This document shows, piece by piece, positions 52,347 to 62,109 of a stretch of 64,000 nt of DNA. The notes under the pieces are model-generated. The model ran no database searches and had not been told where the DNA came from. It saw nothing but the letters and a program-made list of their open reading frames with translations. How positions within the stretch are numbered: the stretch's first letter is position 1; every line of letters begins with the position of its first letter. The translations under genes and the position numbers were made by a program. The DNA comes from Bradyrhizobium yuanmingense (GTDB lineage: Bacteria; Pseudomonadota; Alphaproteobacteria; Rhizobiales; Xanthobacteraceae). The stretch is taken from positions 224,347 through 288,346 of the forward strand of contig NZ_FMAE01000010.1 in the NCBI RefSeq assembly GCF_900094575.1, given 5' to 3'.

Positions 52347-54023
52347 TTAGCTGTTGTGTCCGACGTGGCTTTCATCTTGAGGCATGCTCCCGGGCTGCTC
52401 GCCGGGGATCGCTGCCACCAGTTCTCGCGTGTAGCTGGATTTCGGGTTGAGGAAGATCTGGGACGGCGGCCCCCGTTCAACGATCTGTCCTCGATGCATG
52501 ACGGCAATTTCATCGCAGATCTGGCTTGCGACGCGCAGATCATGGGTGATGAAGATCATCGAGACGCCCGTCTCGCGTTGAATCTGATCCAGCAGCCTCA
52601 AGATCTGGGCCTGGATCGATACGTCGAGCGCAGAGACCGCTTCGTCGGCGACCAGCAGCTTCGGCTTGAACATCAGCGCCCGCGCGATGCCGATGCGCTG
52701 GCGCTGCCCGCCGGAGAACTCGTGCGGATAGCGGTCGAAGGCTCCTGAATCGAGGCCGACATGGGACAGAAGCTCCCGCGCCCGCTCGGCAGCCTCGCTG
52801 TATGGCACCCCATGCGCAACGGGACCGACCGTGAGAATATGCCCGACCGTCGATCGCGGATTCAGCGAGGCAAAGGGATCCTGGAAGATCATCTGGATCC
52901 TGGGCCGCAGCGATCGAAACTCGGCCTCGGAAAGCCCGGCAATGTCACGCCCTTCGAACAGAATCGAGCCGCTGTCGCACTCCATGAGCTTGATCAGCAG
53001 CCGACCGAGCGACGACTTGCCCGAACCGCTCTCCCCGACGACGCCGAGCGTGCGGCCCGACGTGAGGTCGAAACTGACCCCATTGACCGCAGGGACGATG
53101 CGTTGCGTGCGCAAAAGCGCGCTGCCGCTGCGATAGGTTTTTGCGAGGCATTCAACCTTGAGAATGGCAACTGGGTCACCAGCTTCCAAGGGCACACGGT
53201 TTTTGCCGGTCAGGTGCGGGACGGCTGCGATCAGTCGGCGCGTATAGAGGTGGCTTGGCGACTTCAGCACCTGCTCGGCACTGCCCTGCTCCACGCAATG
53301 GCCTTTCTCCATCACCACAACGTAATCGGCGATCTCAGCCACGACGCCAAAATCGTGGGTGATGAACATGACGCTCATCCCCTTGCGGCGCTGAATGTCG
53401 CGGATCAATTTGAGGATCTGCGCCTGGGTCGTCACGTCCAGGGCGGTGGTCGGCTCGTCTGCAATCAGGATCGCGGGCTCGAGAGCCAGAGCCATGGCGA
53501 TCATCACGCGCTGCCGCTGTCCACCCGAAAGCCGGAATGGATATTGATGATACATAAGCTGCGGATCGGGCAGACCCACTTCAATCAACAGATCAATCGC
53601 CCTGCTGCGACGGGAGGCCGGCGTTCCGACGTCGTGCGCAGCCATCACCTCTTCGATCTGCGCGCCCACGGTCATCAGCGGGTTGAGCGCCGAGAGAGGG
53701 TCTTGAAAGATCATTGAAACGATGCGGCCGCGCAGGCTGCGGAGCTTGTCGGGCGAGAGGCCCACCATGTTCTCCCCATCCAGGTGGATCGCACCCGAAG
53801 AGACCCGGATCGCTTTCGGTAGAAGCCCCATGATCGCATTCGCGGTGACCGACTTGCCCGATCCGGATTCCCCGATGATACAGAGAATCTGCCCGCGTTT
53901 CAGATCGAAGGAGATATTCTCGACGGCGTAGGCTCGCTCCATTCCTTCCGGCAGACTCACGGTCAGCTCGCGCACCGACAGCGCGACATCGACGGGGCTT
54001 GCCACCTGGATGCCAGAGGCCAT
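52347..54023 (-). CDS. Dual ABC transporter ATP-binding protein (second importer)
   Basis: 558 residues from ATG 54023, which has AAGGAGG eight bases upstream; the longer frame to 54161 is rejected. Two full ABC domains: first Walker A GESGSGKS near residue 50, signature LSGGQRQRVMIA, DEPTTALDV; second Walker A GESGSGKSS near 330, signature FSGGQRQRIGIA, DEAVSALDV. Each domain ends with an oligopeptide-transporter C-terminal tail. It combines OppD- and OppF-type functions in one chain, as does the partial gene at the start of the window. Confidence 0.94.
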   Translation of the reverse strand: MASGIQVASPVDVALSVRELTVSLPEGMERAYAVENISFDLKRGQILCIIGESGSGKSVTANAIMGLLPKAIRVSSGAIHLDGENMVGLSPDKLRSLRGRIVSMIFQDPLSALNPLMTVGAQIEEVMAAHDVGTPASRRSRAIDLLIEVGLPDPQLMYHQYPFRLSGGQRQRVMIAMALALEPAILIADEPTTALDVTTQAQILKLIRDIQRRKGMSVMFITHDFGVVAEIADYVVVMEKGHCVEQGSAEQVLKSPSHLYTRRLIAAVPHLTGKNRVPLEAGDPVAILKVECLAKTYRSGSALLRTQRIVPAVNGVSFDLTSGRTLGVVGESGSGKSSLGRLLIKLMECDSGSILFEGRDIAGLSEAEFRSLRPRIQMIFQDPFASLNPRSTVGHILTVGPVAHGVPYSEAAERARELLSHVGLDSGAFDRYPHEFSGGQRQRIGIARALMFKPKLLVADEAVSALDVSIQAQILRLLDQIQRETGVSMIFITHDLRVASQICDEIAVMHRGQIVERGPPSQIFLNPKSSYTRELVAAIPGEQPGSMPQDESHVGHNS

Positions 54024-54681
54024 GAAAGCATCCTCCTTTTTCAAGCCGGTGCCGTCATCTTGCTGCGGCCGGCGCCTTCGGCTCCTTGCGCCTCCACGCT
54101 CCTTGGACAGGTCGATAATTCGCCGCTCAACTTGCCATTCCTTCGTTGGAGGCTGCGACATGATTCAGGCCTCTTCGCGCAAGAAGCAAGAGCTGTTGCT
54201 TAGAGCGCAGCACCGACCTAATTGGCCAGCTCGATCGAAGCGAAGCTCAGTTGGCATCCACGTCATGGCTTGATCGCTTCCGCGAAGGCCTGCTCCTGGA
54301 CAAGGCTCATGCAAGTTGCCTCTTTGGACTTCGACCATCGATCGGTTGGTTCTGCCGATCTTGACGATGTCGATCACCGCAGAGTCGCCGAAAGCCGGCA
54401 TCGAAGCAGCAGGAACTTCTGAAAACGAAGTCCGATTTGGCATTTCAGTCTGCGCCGCGAGACCCGCCGTGGCGCCCAGCCAGGAGGGAGCGCAATGGAT
54501 TGCGCGAGCGCGTGCGTCTGGCTGGCCGCCTGCAAGCTGCGATGCAAGCAAAGTATTTTCGCAATAATAGCCTGTGTCAAAGGCAGCAAACCGCAGGATA
54601 TTCGGTCTCACGGCGAAAGTCCGTGAGGGCTGCGGCAATTCCTCGGTTACGCTACGGCAACCACCGGAGATCCCCAATCCG
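54024..54681. other. Divergent intergenic region with possible structured leader
   Basis: 658 bp between the importer operon (minus) and the DadA-like gene (plus). No supportable gene. A hairpin CTCACGG (54607-54613) with CCGTGAG (54621-54627) and a GAAA-containing loop lies 55 bp before the plus-strand start, followed by GC-rich inverted segments up to the GGAG at 54666. It may be a leader RNA, but I can match it to no riboswitch class. Confidence 0.45.
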
Positions 54682-56007
54682 ATGAGCGCGCCGCTCCTGC
54701 ATATCGAATCCAATCCATCCCTACCTCGTGAGGCAGACGTCGTTGTGATCGGCGGCGGCGTCGTGGGCGTGTTCACAAGCTACTATCTCGCCCGCCGCGG
54801 CCTCAAGGTTGCTTTGCTTGAAAAGGGCCGCGTCGCCGCCGAGCAGTCCAGCCGCAACTGGGGATGGTGCCGCCAACAGAACCGCGATGCGCGCGAGTTA
54901 CCGCTTGCGACCAAGAGCCTGGATCTCTGGGAAAGGGTTGCCGGAGAGACCGGTGAAGATACGGGTTTTCGCCGCTGTGGGCTTTTGTATCTGTCGAACG
55001 ACGACAATGAGCTGGCCGGCTGGGCAAAGTGGCGAGACTTTGCCAGGACCGTCGGGGTCACGACGCACATGCTGAGTGCGGAAGAAGCGAGCGAGAGAGG
55101 CAGGGCGACCGGTCGCAAGTGGAAGGGCGGCGTCTTCTCGCCGACAGACGGCACGGCAGATACTTCAAAGGCCGTGCCCGTCGCCGCGCGCGGCATCATG
55201 GCGGCGGGTGGCAGCGTGCACCAGCTTTGCGCGGCTCGTGGCATAGAGCTCACTGCCGGCCGCGTCAGCGGAGTGGTGACGGAAGCGGGCACGATCCGGA
55301 CGAAGACGGCGGTCATGGCAGGAGGTGCATGGGCGTCCTCGTTCTGCAACCAGCTGGGAATTCGCTTCCCGCAGGCATCCGTTCGCCAGTCTATTCTCGC
55401 CGTGGCCCCTGGCGCCGCCGGCCTTCCTGATGCCCTTTACACCGGGCTCGTCTCGCTCACGCGGCGCGGCAATGGCGGATACACGCTCGCAATCAGCGGG
55501 CGCGCGCGAGTCGATCCGACGCCGCAGCAATTCAGGTTCGGCCGCGAATTCCTGCCCATGTTCGCCCGCCGCTGGCGAAGTCTCAGCCCTGGGGCTTTCG
55601 AGGGCCTGCGGCACGGCCATGAATCCCTGGCGAAATGGGGGCTCGATGAGGTGACCCCGATGGAGCTGAACCGGACGCTCGATCCTCGCCCTGACATGAG
55701 GCAGATTCGGGCGACACATCGACGAGCTTGCAAGCTCGTGCCGGAACTTGAGCGCGTCGAAATCTCAAACGTCTGGGCCGGCTACATCGACAGCACGCCG
55801 GACGGCATTCCAGCAATCGGTGAAGTTGAGTCCATTCCAGGGTTCGTCCTTGCGGCGGGATTCAGCGGCCACGGTTTTGGAATTGGCCCAGGCGCGGGTC
55901 ATATGATCGCCGACATCATCACGGGTGATCCGCCGATCGTCGACCCGCGCCCCTACAGGCCGGCGCGGCTGAAAAAGAGCGCCTGGGGCAAGGTCAGCGA
56001 GTTCTGA
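54682..56007 (+). CDS. FAD-dependent D-amino acid/amine oxidoreductase (DadA-like), copy 2
   Basis: 441 residues from ATG 54682. FAD motif DVVVIGGGVVGVFTSYYLARRG, then SSRNWGWCRQQNRDARELPL, and C-terminal FVLAAGFSGHGFGIGPGAGHM. Clearly paralogous to the protein at 42148 over the whole length. Divergent from the importer operon; an Lrp-type regulator follows in the same direction after 113 bp. The ribosome-binding site (GGAG) is 12 bases away, somewhat distant. Confidence 0.88.
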   Translation: MSAPLLHIESNPSLPREADVVVIGGGVVGVFTSYYLARRGLKVALLEKGRVAAEQSSRNWGWCRQQNRDARELPLATKSLDLWERVAGETGEDTGFRRCGLLYLSNDDNELAGWAKWRDFARTVGVTTHMLSAEEASERGRATGRKWKGGVFSPTDGTADTSKAVPVAARGIMAAGGSVHQLCAARGIELTAGRVSGVVTEAGTIRTKTAVMAGGAWASSFCNQLGIRFPQASVRQSILAVAPGAAGLPDALYTGLVSLTRRGNGGYTLAISGRARVDPTPQQFRFGREFLPMFARRWRSLSPGAFEGLRHGHESLAKWGLDEVTPMELNRTLDPRPDMRQIRATHRRACKLVPELERVEISNVWAGYIDSTPDGIPAIGEVESIPGFVLAAGFSGHGFGIGPGAGHMIADIITGDPPIVDPRPYRPARLKKSAWGKVSEF

Positions 56008-56120
56008 ATTGCAGCTTCCGCCTCGGTGGGAAAAGACGCTGGTTGATGCTATGACAATGCATATGACGCTGAAGTCTCAAAGCCCTCACGCCGTTGTCGG
56101 CCCCATCTGATGGCACTGCT

Positions 56121-56597
56121 ATGAAGCTCGATAAGATCGACATCAGGATTTTATGCGAACTGCAGAAGAACGGGCGGATCTCCAACGTCGAGCTCGCAGA
56201 GCTGATCAACCTTTCCCCGAGTCCGTGCCTGATGCGCGTCAAGAGGCTCCAGACGGAGGGCTTCATCACTGGCTACTCCGCCCAGATCGATGTTGCCAAG
56301 CTCGGACAAACTCTAACCGTCTTCGCTGAAATCACCCTGAAGAATCACCGGCAGATCGATTTCGCGCGCTTTCTCACGACCATTGAAAAGATCGATTCCG
56401 TCGTCGAATGCCACCTCGTTTCGGGTGGGTACGACTATCTCGTCAAGTTCATCACGGCGGGTATCAGCGAATACCAGGCCGTCATGGAACGGCTGGTCGA
56501 GATGGATATCGGCATCGACAAGTATTTCAGTTTTGTCGTGCTGAAGTCCCCGATCGTGAAATCCCATCTGCCGCTGGAAAGCATATTCAACGGTTGA
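56121..56597 (+). CDS. Lrp/AsnC family transcriptional regulator
   Basis: 158 residues from ATG 56121; a TTG at 56094 would add nine residues. N-terminal winged helix-turn-helix (IDIRILCELQKNGRISNVELAELINLSPSPCLMRVKRL), linker, then a RAM/AsnC effector domain (VFAEITLKNH..., CHLVSGGYDYLVKFI). Lrp-type regulators sense amino acids and often control an adjacent degradation gene, here most likely the DadA-like gene and perhaps the importer operon. Confidence 0.92.
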   Translation: MKLDKIDIRILCELQKNGRISNVELAELINLSPSPCLMRVKRLQTEGFITGYSAQIDVAKLGQTLTVFAEITLKNHRQIDFARFLTTIEKIDSVVECHLVSGGYDYLVKFITAGISEYQAVMERLVEMDIGIDKYFSFVVLKSPIVKSHLPLESIFNG

Positions 56598-56613
56598 CAA
56601 ACAGGCGCAGCGA

Positions 56614-57990
56614 TTATCCTCTCATCGCTGCGCGCACGTCCCTATCTTCCAGCGTCTGGTCCAGCGTAGTCCTTGTCCGCTCGATGATGCCGTCGATGTC
56701 CGCATCCGTGCAGCAGAGCGGCGGCGCATAGCCGAGCACGCCCTGGGCAAAGGCGCGGATGACGAGACCGTTGTCCCATGCGCGGTCGAAAATACGGCGC
56801 GCTGGATCGGCTTCCGCCGGCAGCGGCGTCTTGCGCTCCTTGTCAGTGACGAGCTCAATCGCAGCCAGCATGCCGCGACCGCGGACATCGCCGACGAGCG
56901 GATGATCCGCCAGCGCGCGAAGGCCTTCCATGAGACGGCATCCCGCCTTCCGGCCGTTTTCCAGCAAGCCGTTTTCGTAAAGATCAAGGCACGCAAGCCC
57001 GACAGCTGCGCTGACGGGATGTGCCGAATAGGTGTAGCCGTGGCCGATGGCAGCCTTGCCGGCGCCATCAGCGATCGTGTTGTAGACGCGGTCGGACATC
57101 AGAACGGCCCCCATCGGCACATAGCCCGAGGTAAGCCCTTTTGCCGTTGTCATGAGATCCGGCACGACGTCGTCCTCTTCACAGGCGAACAACGGACCGA
57201 CACGGCCAAAGCCGGTGATGACCTCATCGGCAACGAACAGAATGTCGTGCTCCTTGCAAACAGCGTGCATCGCTTTCATCCAGGACGGCGGCGGAACGAG
57301 GACGCCTCCGGACCCCTGTATCGGCTCGACATAGAAGGCCGCGACGCGTTCGGCGCCGAGCTCGGCGATCTTGGCGCGCAGAGCCGCGACCGACGCCGCA
57401 ATGATCGCCTGGGGATGCGAACCGACGGGGTTCCGATAGGCGTAGTGCGAGGGAATTTTGTGCTGCCAGCTGTATGGCACTCCAAATCCCGCATGAAAAG
57501 CCGGCAGCGCCGTCAGGCCAGATCCTGCCGTCGACGATCCATGGTAACCAGATTCGACGGAAATGAACTGGTCCTTCTGCGGCCTACCCTTGGCATGATA
57601 ATAGTAGCGGATGAACCGGATCGTGCTGTCGACGGCGTCGGAGCCGCCCAAGGTGAAATAGACATGGTTCAGATCGCCAGGCGCCAATTCAGCGAGTCTG
57701 GCGGCCAGCCGGATGGCCGGGTCGGAGCCCAATCCGAAATAACCCGTCGCATAGGGCAGCTCGCGGAGCTGCCTCAAAGCCGCTTCGACGATGCTGTCCT
57801 GCCCATAGCCGGCATTGACACACCACAGGCCGGCGAAGCCGTCCAGCAATTGACGGCCCGAGACATCGGTCAGCGTCGCGCCTTTCCCTGACTTCAGCAC
57901 GCGGACGCCAGTCGCCTCGTGGCTGCGATAGGATGAGACCGGATGAATCAGATGCGCGCGATCGAGCTCAACCAGCGAGTTGCTCAACAT
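56614..57990 (-). CDS. Class III (omega-amino acid) aminotransferase
   Basis: 458 residues from ATG 57990 with GGAGG eight bases upstream. PLP-dependent fold type I: GFAGLWCVNAGYG at the start, SGYHGSSTAGSGLT, the conserved VADEVITGFGRVGPLFAC and the PLP lysine in TTAKGLTSGYVPMGAV near residue 290. The pattern matches omega-amino-acid:pyruvate transaminases and putrescine/GABA-type members. Convergent with the Lrp gene (16-bp gap). Confidence 0.92.
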   Translation of the reverse strand: MLSNSLVELDRAHLIHPVSSYRSHEATGVRVLKSGKGATLTDVSGRQLLDGFAGLWCVNAGYGQDSIVEAALRQLRELPYATGYFGLGSDPAIRLAARLAELAPGDLNHVYFTLGGSDAVDSTIRFIRYYYHAKGRPQKDQFISVESGYHGSSTAGSGLTALPAFHAGFGVPYSWQHKIPSHYAYRNPVGSHPQAIIAASVAALRAKIAELGAERVAAFYVEPIQGSGGVLVPPPSWMKAMHAVCKEHDILFVADEVITGFGRVGPLFACEEDDVVPDLMTTAKGLTSGYVPMGAVLMSDRVYNTIADGAGKAAIGHGYTYSAHPVSAAVGLACLDLYENGLLENGRKAGCRLMEGLRALADHPLVGDVRGRGMLAAIELVTDKERKTPLPAEADPARRIFDRAWDNGLVIRAFAQGVLGYAPPLCCTDADIDGIIERTRTTLDQTLEDRDVRAAMRG

Positions 57991-58333
57991 GTTGTCCTCC
58001 AGATCAACCGCACGCTTGTGCGGCACTCCCAATGTCTTCGGAGCTCAACGTAAGACGCCCGGAACAGCAGTTGCTCCCAGGCATGACATGGACGCAAGGC
58101 GTTTTGACTTTGATTGACGATCGACGCGGCATCTTGTGCCGGCATCGGCCTGTGCCTGGCATTGGCGCTCAACTCGGAGGCGCCTTTTCACACAACTCTC
58201 TGCCACGGCGCCGATCCGATACGACACAATCTGCTCTCCGTCGCCGCGACAGCGGTGCTTTATCCGGTCCTCTGCTCGCTATGATCCCTGTCGTACCGGA
58301 CCGCGGTGCGTGAGGACCGAAAAGGATCGAGCG
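57991..58333. other. Divergent intergenic region
   Basis: 343 bp between the aminotransferase (minus) and the HAD hydrolase (plus). It should contain both promoters; I see no coding sequence or striking repeat. Confidence 0.55.
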
Positions 58334-59023
58334 ATGGCAACGTTTAGACCGAAATACATCACCTTCGACTGTTACGGCACGCTGACCAATTTCGACATGG
58401 CCGGCGCGGCAAGGAGGGTCTACGGCTCTCAACTTTCTGCCACGACGATGGCAAGCTTCATCAAGGATTTCGCTGCCTATCGCCTGGACGAAGTTCTTGG
58501 CGCGTGGAAGCCGTACTTCGAGGTCGTGCACAATTCAGTAGAGCGCGCTTGCAAGCGCAACGGTATCGTATTTCGGCCGGAGGATGCCCAGCGCATCAAT
58601 GAAGAGATCCACACGTGGGGTCCACATCCGGACGTCCCGGCGGGTCTGGCCAAGGTTGCCAGGGAGATTCCGCTGGTCATCTTGTCGAACTCCATGAAGA
58701 ACCTCATCATGTCCAACGTGGACAAGCTCGGCGCTCCCTTCCACACGGTCATCACGGCCGAGGAGACTGGCGCCTACAAGCCGCACATGAAAGGCTTCGA
58801 ATACATGTTCGACAAGCTGGGCTGCGGCCCGGAAGATATCACTCACGTCTCCTCCTCGTTCCGCTACGATCTGATGACCGCCTACGATCTGGGCATCAAG
58901 AGCAAGGTCTGGGTGAACCGCGGTCACGAGCCCGCGAACCCCTTCTATGAATACACCGAGGTGGCTGACATCGGAGGGCTTGCCGCAGCAGTCGGCCTGG
59001 AGCCCCTGCGCAAGAGCGCGTGA
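58334..59023 (+). CDS. HAD superfamily hydrolase (haloacid dehalogenase type II-like)
   Basis: 229 residues from ATG 58334. Nucleophile motif ITFDCYGTLTNF (Asp near residue 11), motif II VILSNS near 121, the Lys of motif III in ETGAYKPHMKGF, and motif IV replaced by THVSSSFRYDLMTAYDLG, a form common in type II dehalogenase-like proteins. It could act on a 2-haloacid or a phosphate ester; annotation within this subfamily is often loose. It ends at the bidirectional terminator. Confidence 0.85.
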   Translation: MATFRPKYITFDCYGTLTNFDMAGAARRVYGSQLSATTMASFIKDFAAYRLDEVLGAWKPYFEVVHNSVERACKRNGIVFRPEDAQRINEEIHTWGPHPDVPAGLAKVAREIPLVILSNSMKNLIMSNVDKLGAPFHTVITAEETGAYKPHMKGFEYMFDKLGCGPEDITHVSSSFRYDLMTAYDLGIKSKVWVNRGHEPANPFYEYTEVADIGGLAAAVGLEPLRKSA

Positions 59024-59104
59024 GCGCAGTTCCCTCAGGTTCTCTCGTTGCGCTTCAGTTCTTCAAAAGCTTCAATCGAGATCGGTGCGCCGTGAAGCAA
59101 AAAA

Positions 59105-59125
59105 GGGGGCGGTTCGACCGCCCCC
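59105..59125. terminator. Bidirectional terminator
   Basis: Perfect 9-bp GC-rich stem (GGGGGCGGT / ACCGCCCCC) with a 3-base loop, flanked by AAAAAA on the left and TTT on the right. It serves the convergent HAD gene (plus) and aldehyde dehydrogenase gene (minus). Confidence 0.85.
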
Positions 59126-59151
59126 CTTTCTTGCTTCAGATATTGGGCCGC

Positions 59152-60609
59152 TCAGTCCAGACCGCCGACGTGGAGCGCCTTGGTCTCGAGATATTCTTCT
59201 ATCCCGAGTTGAGATCCCTCGCGTCCTAGGCCCGACTGTTTGACACCGCCGAAAGGCGCCACCTCGGTCGAGATCAGGCCGGTGTTCAAGCCGACCATGC
59301 CGAACTCGAGCGCCTCGGCAACACGCCAGGAGCGCTTGAGGTTTTCCGTGTAGAAATAGGCGGCAAGGCCAAAAGGCGTGCCGTTGGCGATCGCAATCGC
59401 CTCGTCCTCGGTCTCAAAGCGGAAAAGCGGTGCGACCGGCCCGAAGGTCTCTTCCGAAGCCAGGAGCATCTCAGTTGTTGCGCCGCCGAGCACGAGAGGG
59501 CGGGCAAATTGCCGACCTTCCGGCACCGCCTCACTCTCCGAGATGATCTTTGCGCCCTTATCCAGGGCGTCCGTGACATGCCGCTTGATCTTATCGATCG
59601 CCGCGCTGTTGATCATCGGCCCGATTGCGACCCCCTCTTCCGTCCCGCCACCGACCTTCATTTTTGCAACCCGGCTGGCGAGCTTCTGGGCGAAGGCGTC
59701 GTAGATGCCAGCTTGCACCAGGATGCGATTGCAGCAGACGCACGTTTGCCCGCCATTGCGGAATTTTGACGCAATCGCTCCCTCGACCGCCCGGTCGATA
59801 TCGGCATCGTCAAAGACGATGAACGGCGCGTTGCCGCCGAGCTCGAGGCTGAGCCGCTTGATGTTGTCGGCGGCGCCCCTCATCAGCAAAGCGCCGACGC
59901 GTGTCGATCCGGTGAACGAGATCTTGCGGACGGTTTCATTGGCCATCAGCTCCGCGCCGATGTCCGCCGGCATGCCCGTCACGATGTTGATCACGCCCGC
60001 CGGGATTCCGGCCCGCTCAGCCAGGACAGCGATGGCGAGAGCTGAAAAAGGCGTAAACTCAGATGGCTTGATGACCACTGTGCAGCCCGCAGCAAGTGCT
60101 GGTGCCACCTTGCGGGTTATCATCGCGTTGGGGAAATTCCAGGGCGTGATGATCCCGCAGACGCCGACCGGTTCTTTCAGCACCAGAATGCGGCGATCGA
60201 CGCTGGGCGCCGGGATTGTCGATCCGTTGATGCGGCGGGCCTCTTCGGCAAACCATTTGACGAAGGATGCCCCGTAACGGATCTCTCCGAGAGATTCAGC
60301 AAGCGGCTTGCCCTGTTCCAGCGTGAGCAGAAGAGCCAAATCCTGCTCATGGTGCCGCATGAGCTCATACCAGCGCTCCAGCAGCGCAGCACGCTCTGCC
60401 TGAGCCCGGGTCTTCCAGTGCTTGAACGCGGCGGCCGCCGCGTCGATTGCTGCCCTGGTCTCGTCTCGGCCCATATCCGGGATCGTGCCAAGCACTTTCT
60501 GGCTGGCAGGATCAATGACATCAACGGTGGCTCTCGTGCTCGCGTCCCGCCAGTTGCCGCCGATCAGCGCTTGCTGGCGAAACAGATCCTTGTCCTTCAA
60601 TGCAATCAT
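59152..60609 (-). CDS. gabD: Succinate-semialdehyde dehydrogenase-type ALDH
   Basis: 485 residues from ATG 60609. Typical GabD-like sequence: GVCGIITPWNFPNAMITRKVAPALAAGC, LSLELGGNAPFIVFDDADID (general-base Glu), and NGGQTCVCCNRI with the catalytic Cys followed by two more cysteines. The end APFGGVKQSGLGREG is the SSADH form. It would take succinic semialdehyde, a product of GABA transamination, into the TCA cycle. The aminotransferase 1.2 kb away fits that route, but the exact substrate is inference. Confidence 0.9.
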   Translation of the reverse strand: MIALKDKDLFRQQALIGGNWRDASTRATVDVIDPASQKVLGTIPDMGRDETRAAIDAAAAAFKHWKTRAQAERAALLERWYELMRHHEQDLALLLTLEQGKPLAESLGEIRYGASFVKWFAEEARRINGSTIPAPSVDRRILVLKEPVGVCGIITPWNFPNAMITRKVAPALAAGCTVVIKPSEFTPFSALAIAVLAERAGIPAGVINIVTGMPADIGAELMANETVRKISFTGSTRVGALLMRGAADNIKRLSLELGGNAPFIVFDDADIDRAVEGAIASKFRNGGQTCVCCNRILVQAGIYDAFAQKLASRVAKMKVGGGTEEGVAIGPMINSAAIDKIKRHVTDALDKGAKIISESEAVPEGRQFARPLVLGGATTEMLLASEETFGPVAPLFRFETEDEAIAIANGTPFGLAAYFYTENLKRSWRVAEALEFGMVGLNTGLISTEVAPFGGVKQSGLGREGSQLGIEEYLETKALHVGGLD

Positions 60610-60815
60610 GGGCTTGCTCCTTGGTTTCGGGCCCGGCCTCACCATCACTGCCTGGATTTGCGCGTGGCGAGACGAAGCCATCTCATGCGAGCAGTACAGA
60701 ACTGCACGCCGCATTTTTCATTGAGAATGAAGTGTCTGGCCGCGTTGAATCTGGTCAGGCGCTGCCCCGGAGGTCGAATATTCCGAGGGCCGCTAGTGCA
60801 GCCCTCAGCATTGTC

Positions 60816-61172
60816 TCAATCATAATGACAGACGTAGATCTTTCGCACGGTCTCGATCGTGCGCCAGACGCCAACGAAGCCGGGTTTCATCACAAAGCTG
60901 TCGCCGGCGCGGTACCTCCTGGTCTCACCACCCTTTTCCTCGATCTCGATGAGACCCGAGAGAATGTGACAGAACTCGAACGTGGTGCCCTTGATGGAAT
61001 GAGTCTCGCCGGGTGTCGCTTCCCAGACGCCGGTCAGCACCTTCTCGCCTTTCGAGGCGTCCTGTGCCCAGGTCTTGAACGATGGATTGCCGGAGATGAG
61101 CCGTTCCGGAGCAGGCAAGGCGTTCTTCGGTGCGAAGTCCGGATTGGTGTCAATGGTGACCAGAAGGGACAT
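60816..61172 (-). CDS. Cupin protein (EutQ-like/DUF861)
   Basis: 118 residues from ATG 61172, with AGGA upstream. Single cupin fold: GVWEATPGETHSI, FCHILSGLIEIEEKGG, YRAGDSFVMKPGFVGVW. Members of this group often accompany amino-acid and amine catabolic enzymes, with poorly known function (sugar, ureidoglycolate or amine binding). 13 bp after the hydroxyacid reductase stop; probably one transcript. Confidence 0.85.
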   Translation of the reverse strand: MSLLVTIDTNPDFAPKNALPAPERLISGNPSFKTWAQDASKGEKVLTGVWEATPGETHSIKGTTFEFCHILSGLIEIEEKGGETRRYRAGDSFVMKPGFVGVWRTIETVRKIYVCHYD

Positions 61173-61185
61173 GGCTTTTTTCCTG

Positions 61186-62109
61186 TTAGTAACCGAGTGT
61201 TCGATCGACAAGGCCGATCGGATTTCGTCCAGCGCGGTGGCGCCGGATGTTCTCTATGACCGATTGTGCCGCCGTATGCGGTTGGGTCACGGACGCGATA
61301 TGCGGCGTGATGATCACCTTCGGATGGGACCAGAGTAGATGGCCGTCCGGCAGCGGCTCGGGATCGGTGACGTCAAGCATGGCGGCTGCAAGGTGCCCGC
61401 TGTCGAGCGCCTCGATGAGTGCGCCCTGGTCAAGCTGCGGGCCGCGGCCGACGTGGAGCAGCCTCGCTCCAGCTGGCAAAAGCGAGAAGAGCCTTGCGTT
61501 CAGGATGCCGCTTGTTTGCTCCGTCAGGGGAAGAAGACAGACGAGGATATTCGTTCCTCGCAGGAAGTCACCAAGCTGGGCGTCCCCATGAAAGCAGGTG
61601 ACTCCCTCGACAGTTTTTTCGCTGCGGCTCCACGCGGCGATGGGAAACTGGAACGGCTTCAGGCGGTCGATTGCAGCTTGCGCCAGCATGCCAAGCCCCA
61701 GGAAGCCAATACGCCGATCGGTCGCCTGGGACGTTGGAAGCGCTTGCCAAACGCCCCTTCTCTGCTGCCCTTGGTAGGCCAGCATCTCGCGATGCAGCGT
61801 CAGCACACCAAGGACGACGTATTCCTGCATCATGCGTATGATGCCATCCTCGACCATGCGCACGAGCTTCACGTGGCCAGGTATGGTCTCCGGATTGAAC
61901 TGATCGACGCCGGCGCCGATGGAAAAGAGCAGCTCCAGATTACAAAAGCGCGAGACATCGTCTGGCACGTTCCAGGTCAGCAGGTACCGTATCTTTTCCG
62001 GATCGATAGCTTCGCTGCAATGGTAAAATTCCAGGTCAGGGAGCTCACACGCAAAAGCCTCCCGGAAGACTGCGCCCCTGGCAGCATCAGAATTGAAAAG
62101 AAATGCCAT
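61186..62109 (-). CDS. D-2-hydroxyacid dehydrogenase, GhrA-like
   Basis: 307 residues. NAD(P)-binding GFLGLGMLAQAAID near residue 137, catalytic Arg in LLHVGRGPQLDQGAL, Glu in DVTDPEPLP and His in TPHIASVT. The short form and the GAGVDQ segment fit glyoxylate/hydroxypyruvate reductase A. It would reduce 2-oxoacids, and complements the hydroxyacid oxidase at 40542. Confidence 0.88.
   Translation of the reverse strand: MAFLFNSDAARGAVFREAFACELPDLEFYHCSEAIDPEKIRYLLTWNVPDDVSRFCNLELLFSIGAGVDQFNPETIPGHVKLVRMVEDGIIRMMQEYVVLGVLTLHREMLAYQGQQRRGVWQALPTSQATDRRIGFLGLGMLAQAAIDRLKPFQFPIAAWSRSEKTVEGVTCFHGDAQLGDFLRGTNILVCLLPLTEQTSGILNARLFSLLPAGARLLHVGRGPQLDQGALIEALDSGHLAAAMLDVTDPEPLPDGHLLWSHPKVIITPHIASVTQPHTAAQSVIENIRRHRAGRNPIGLVDRTLGY

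Noticed and set aside
54600..54681. Glycine, mini-ykkC or SAM-II riboswitch
   Set aside because: None of the conserved core sequences of these classes could be matched; only a simple hairpin is visible.
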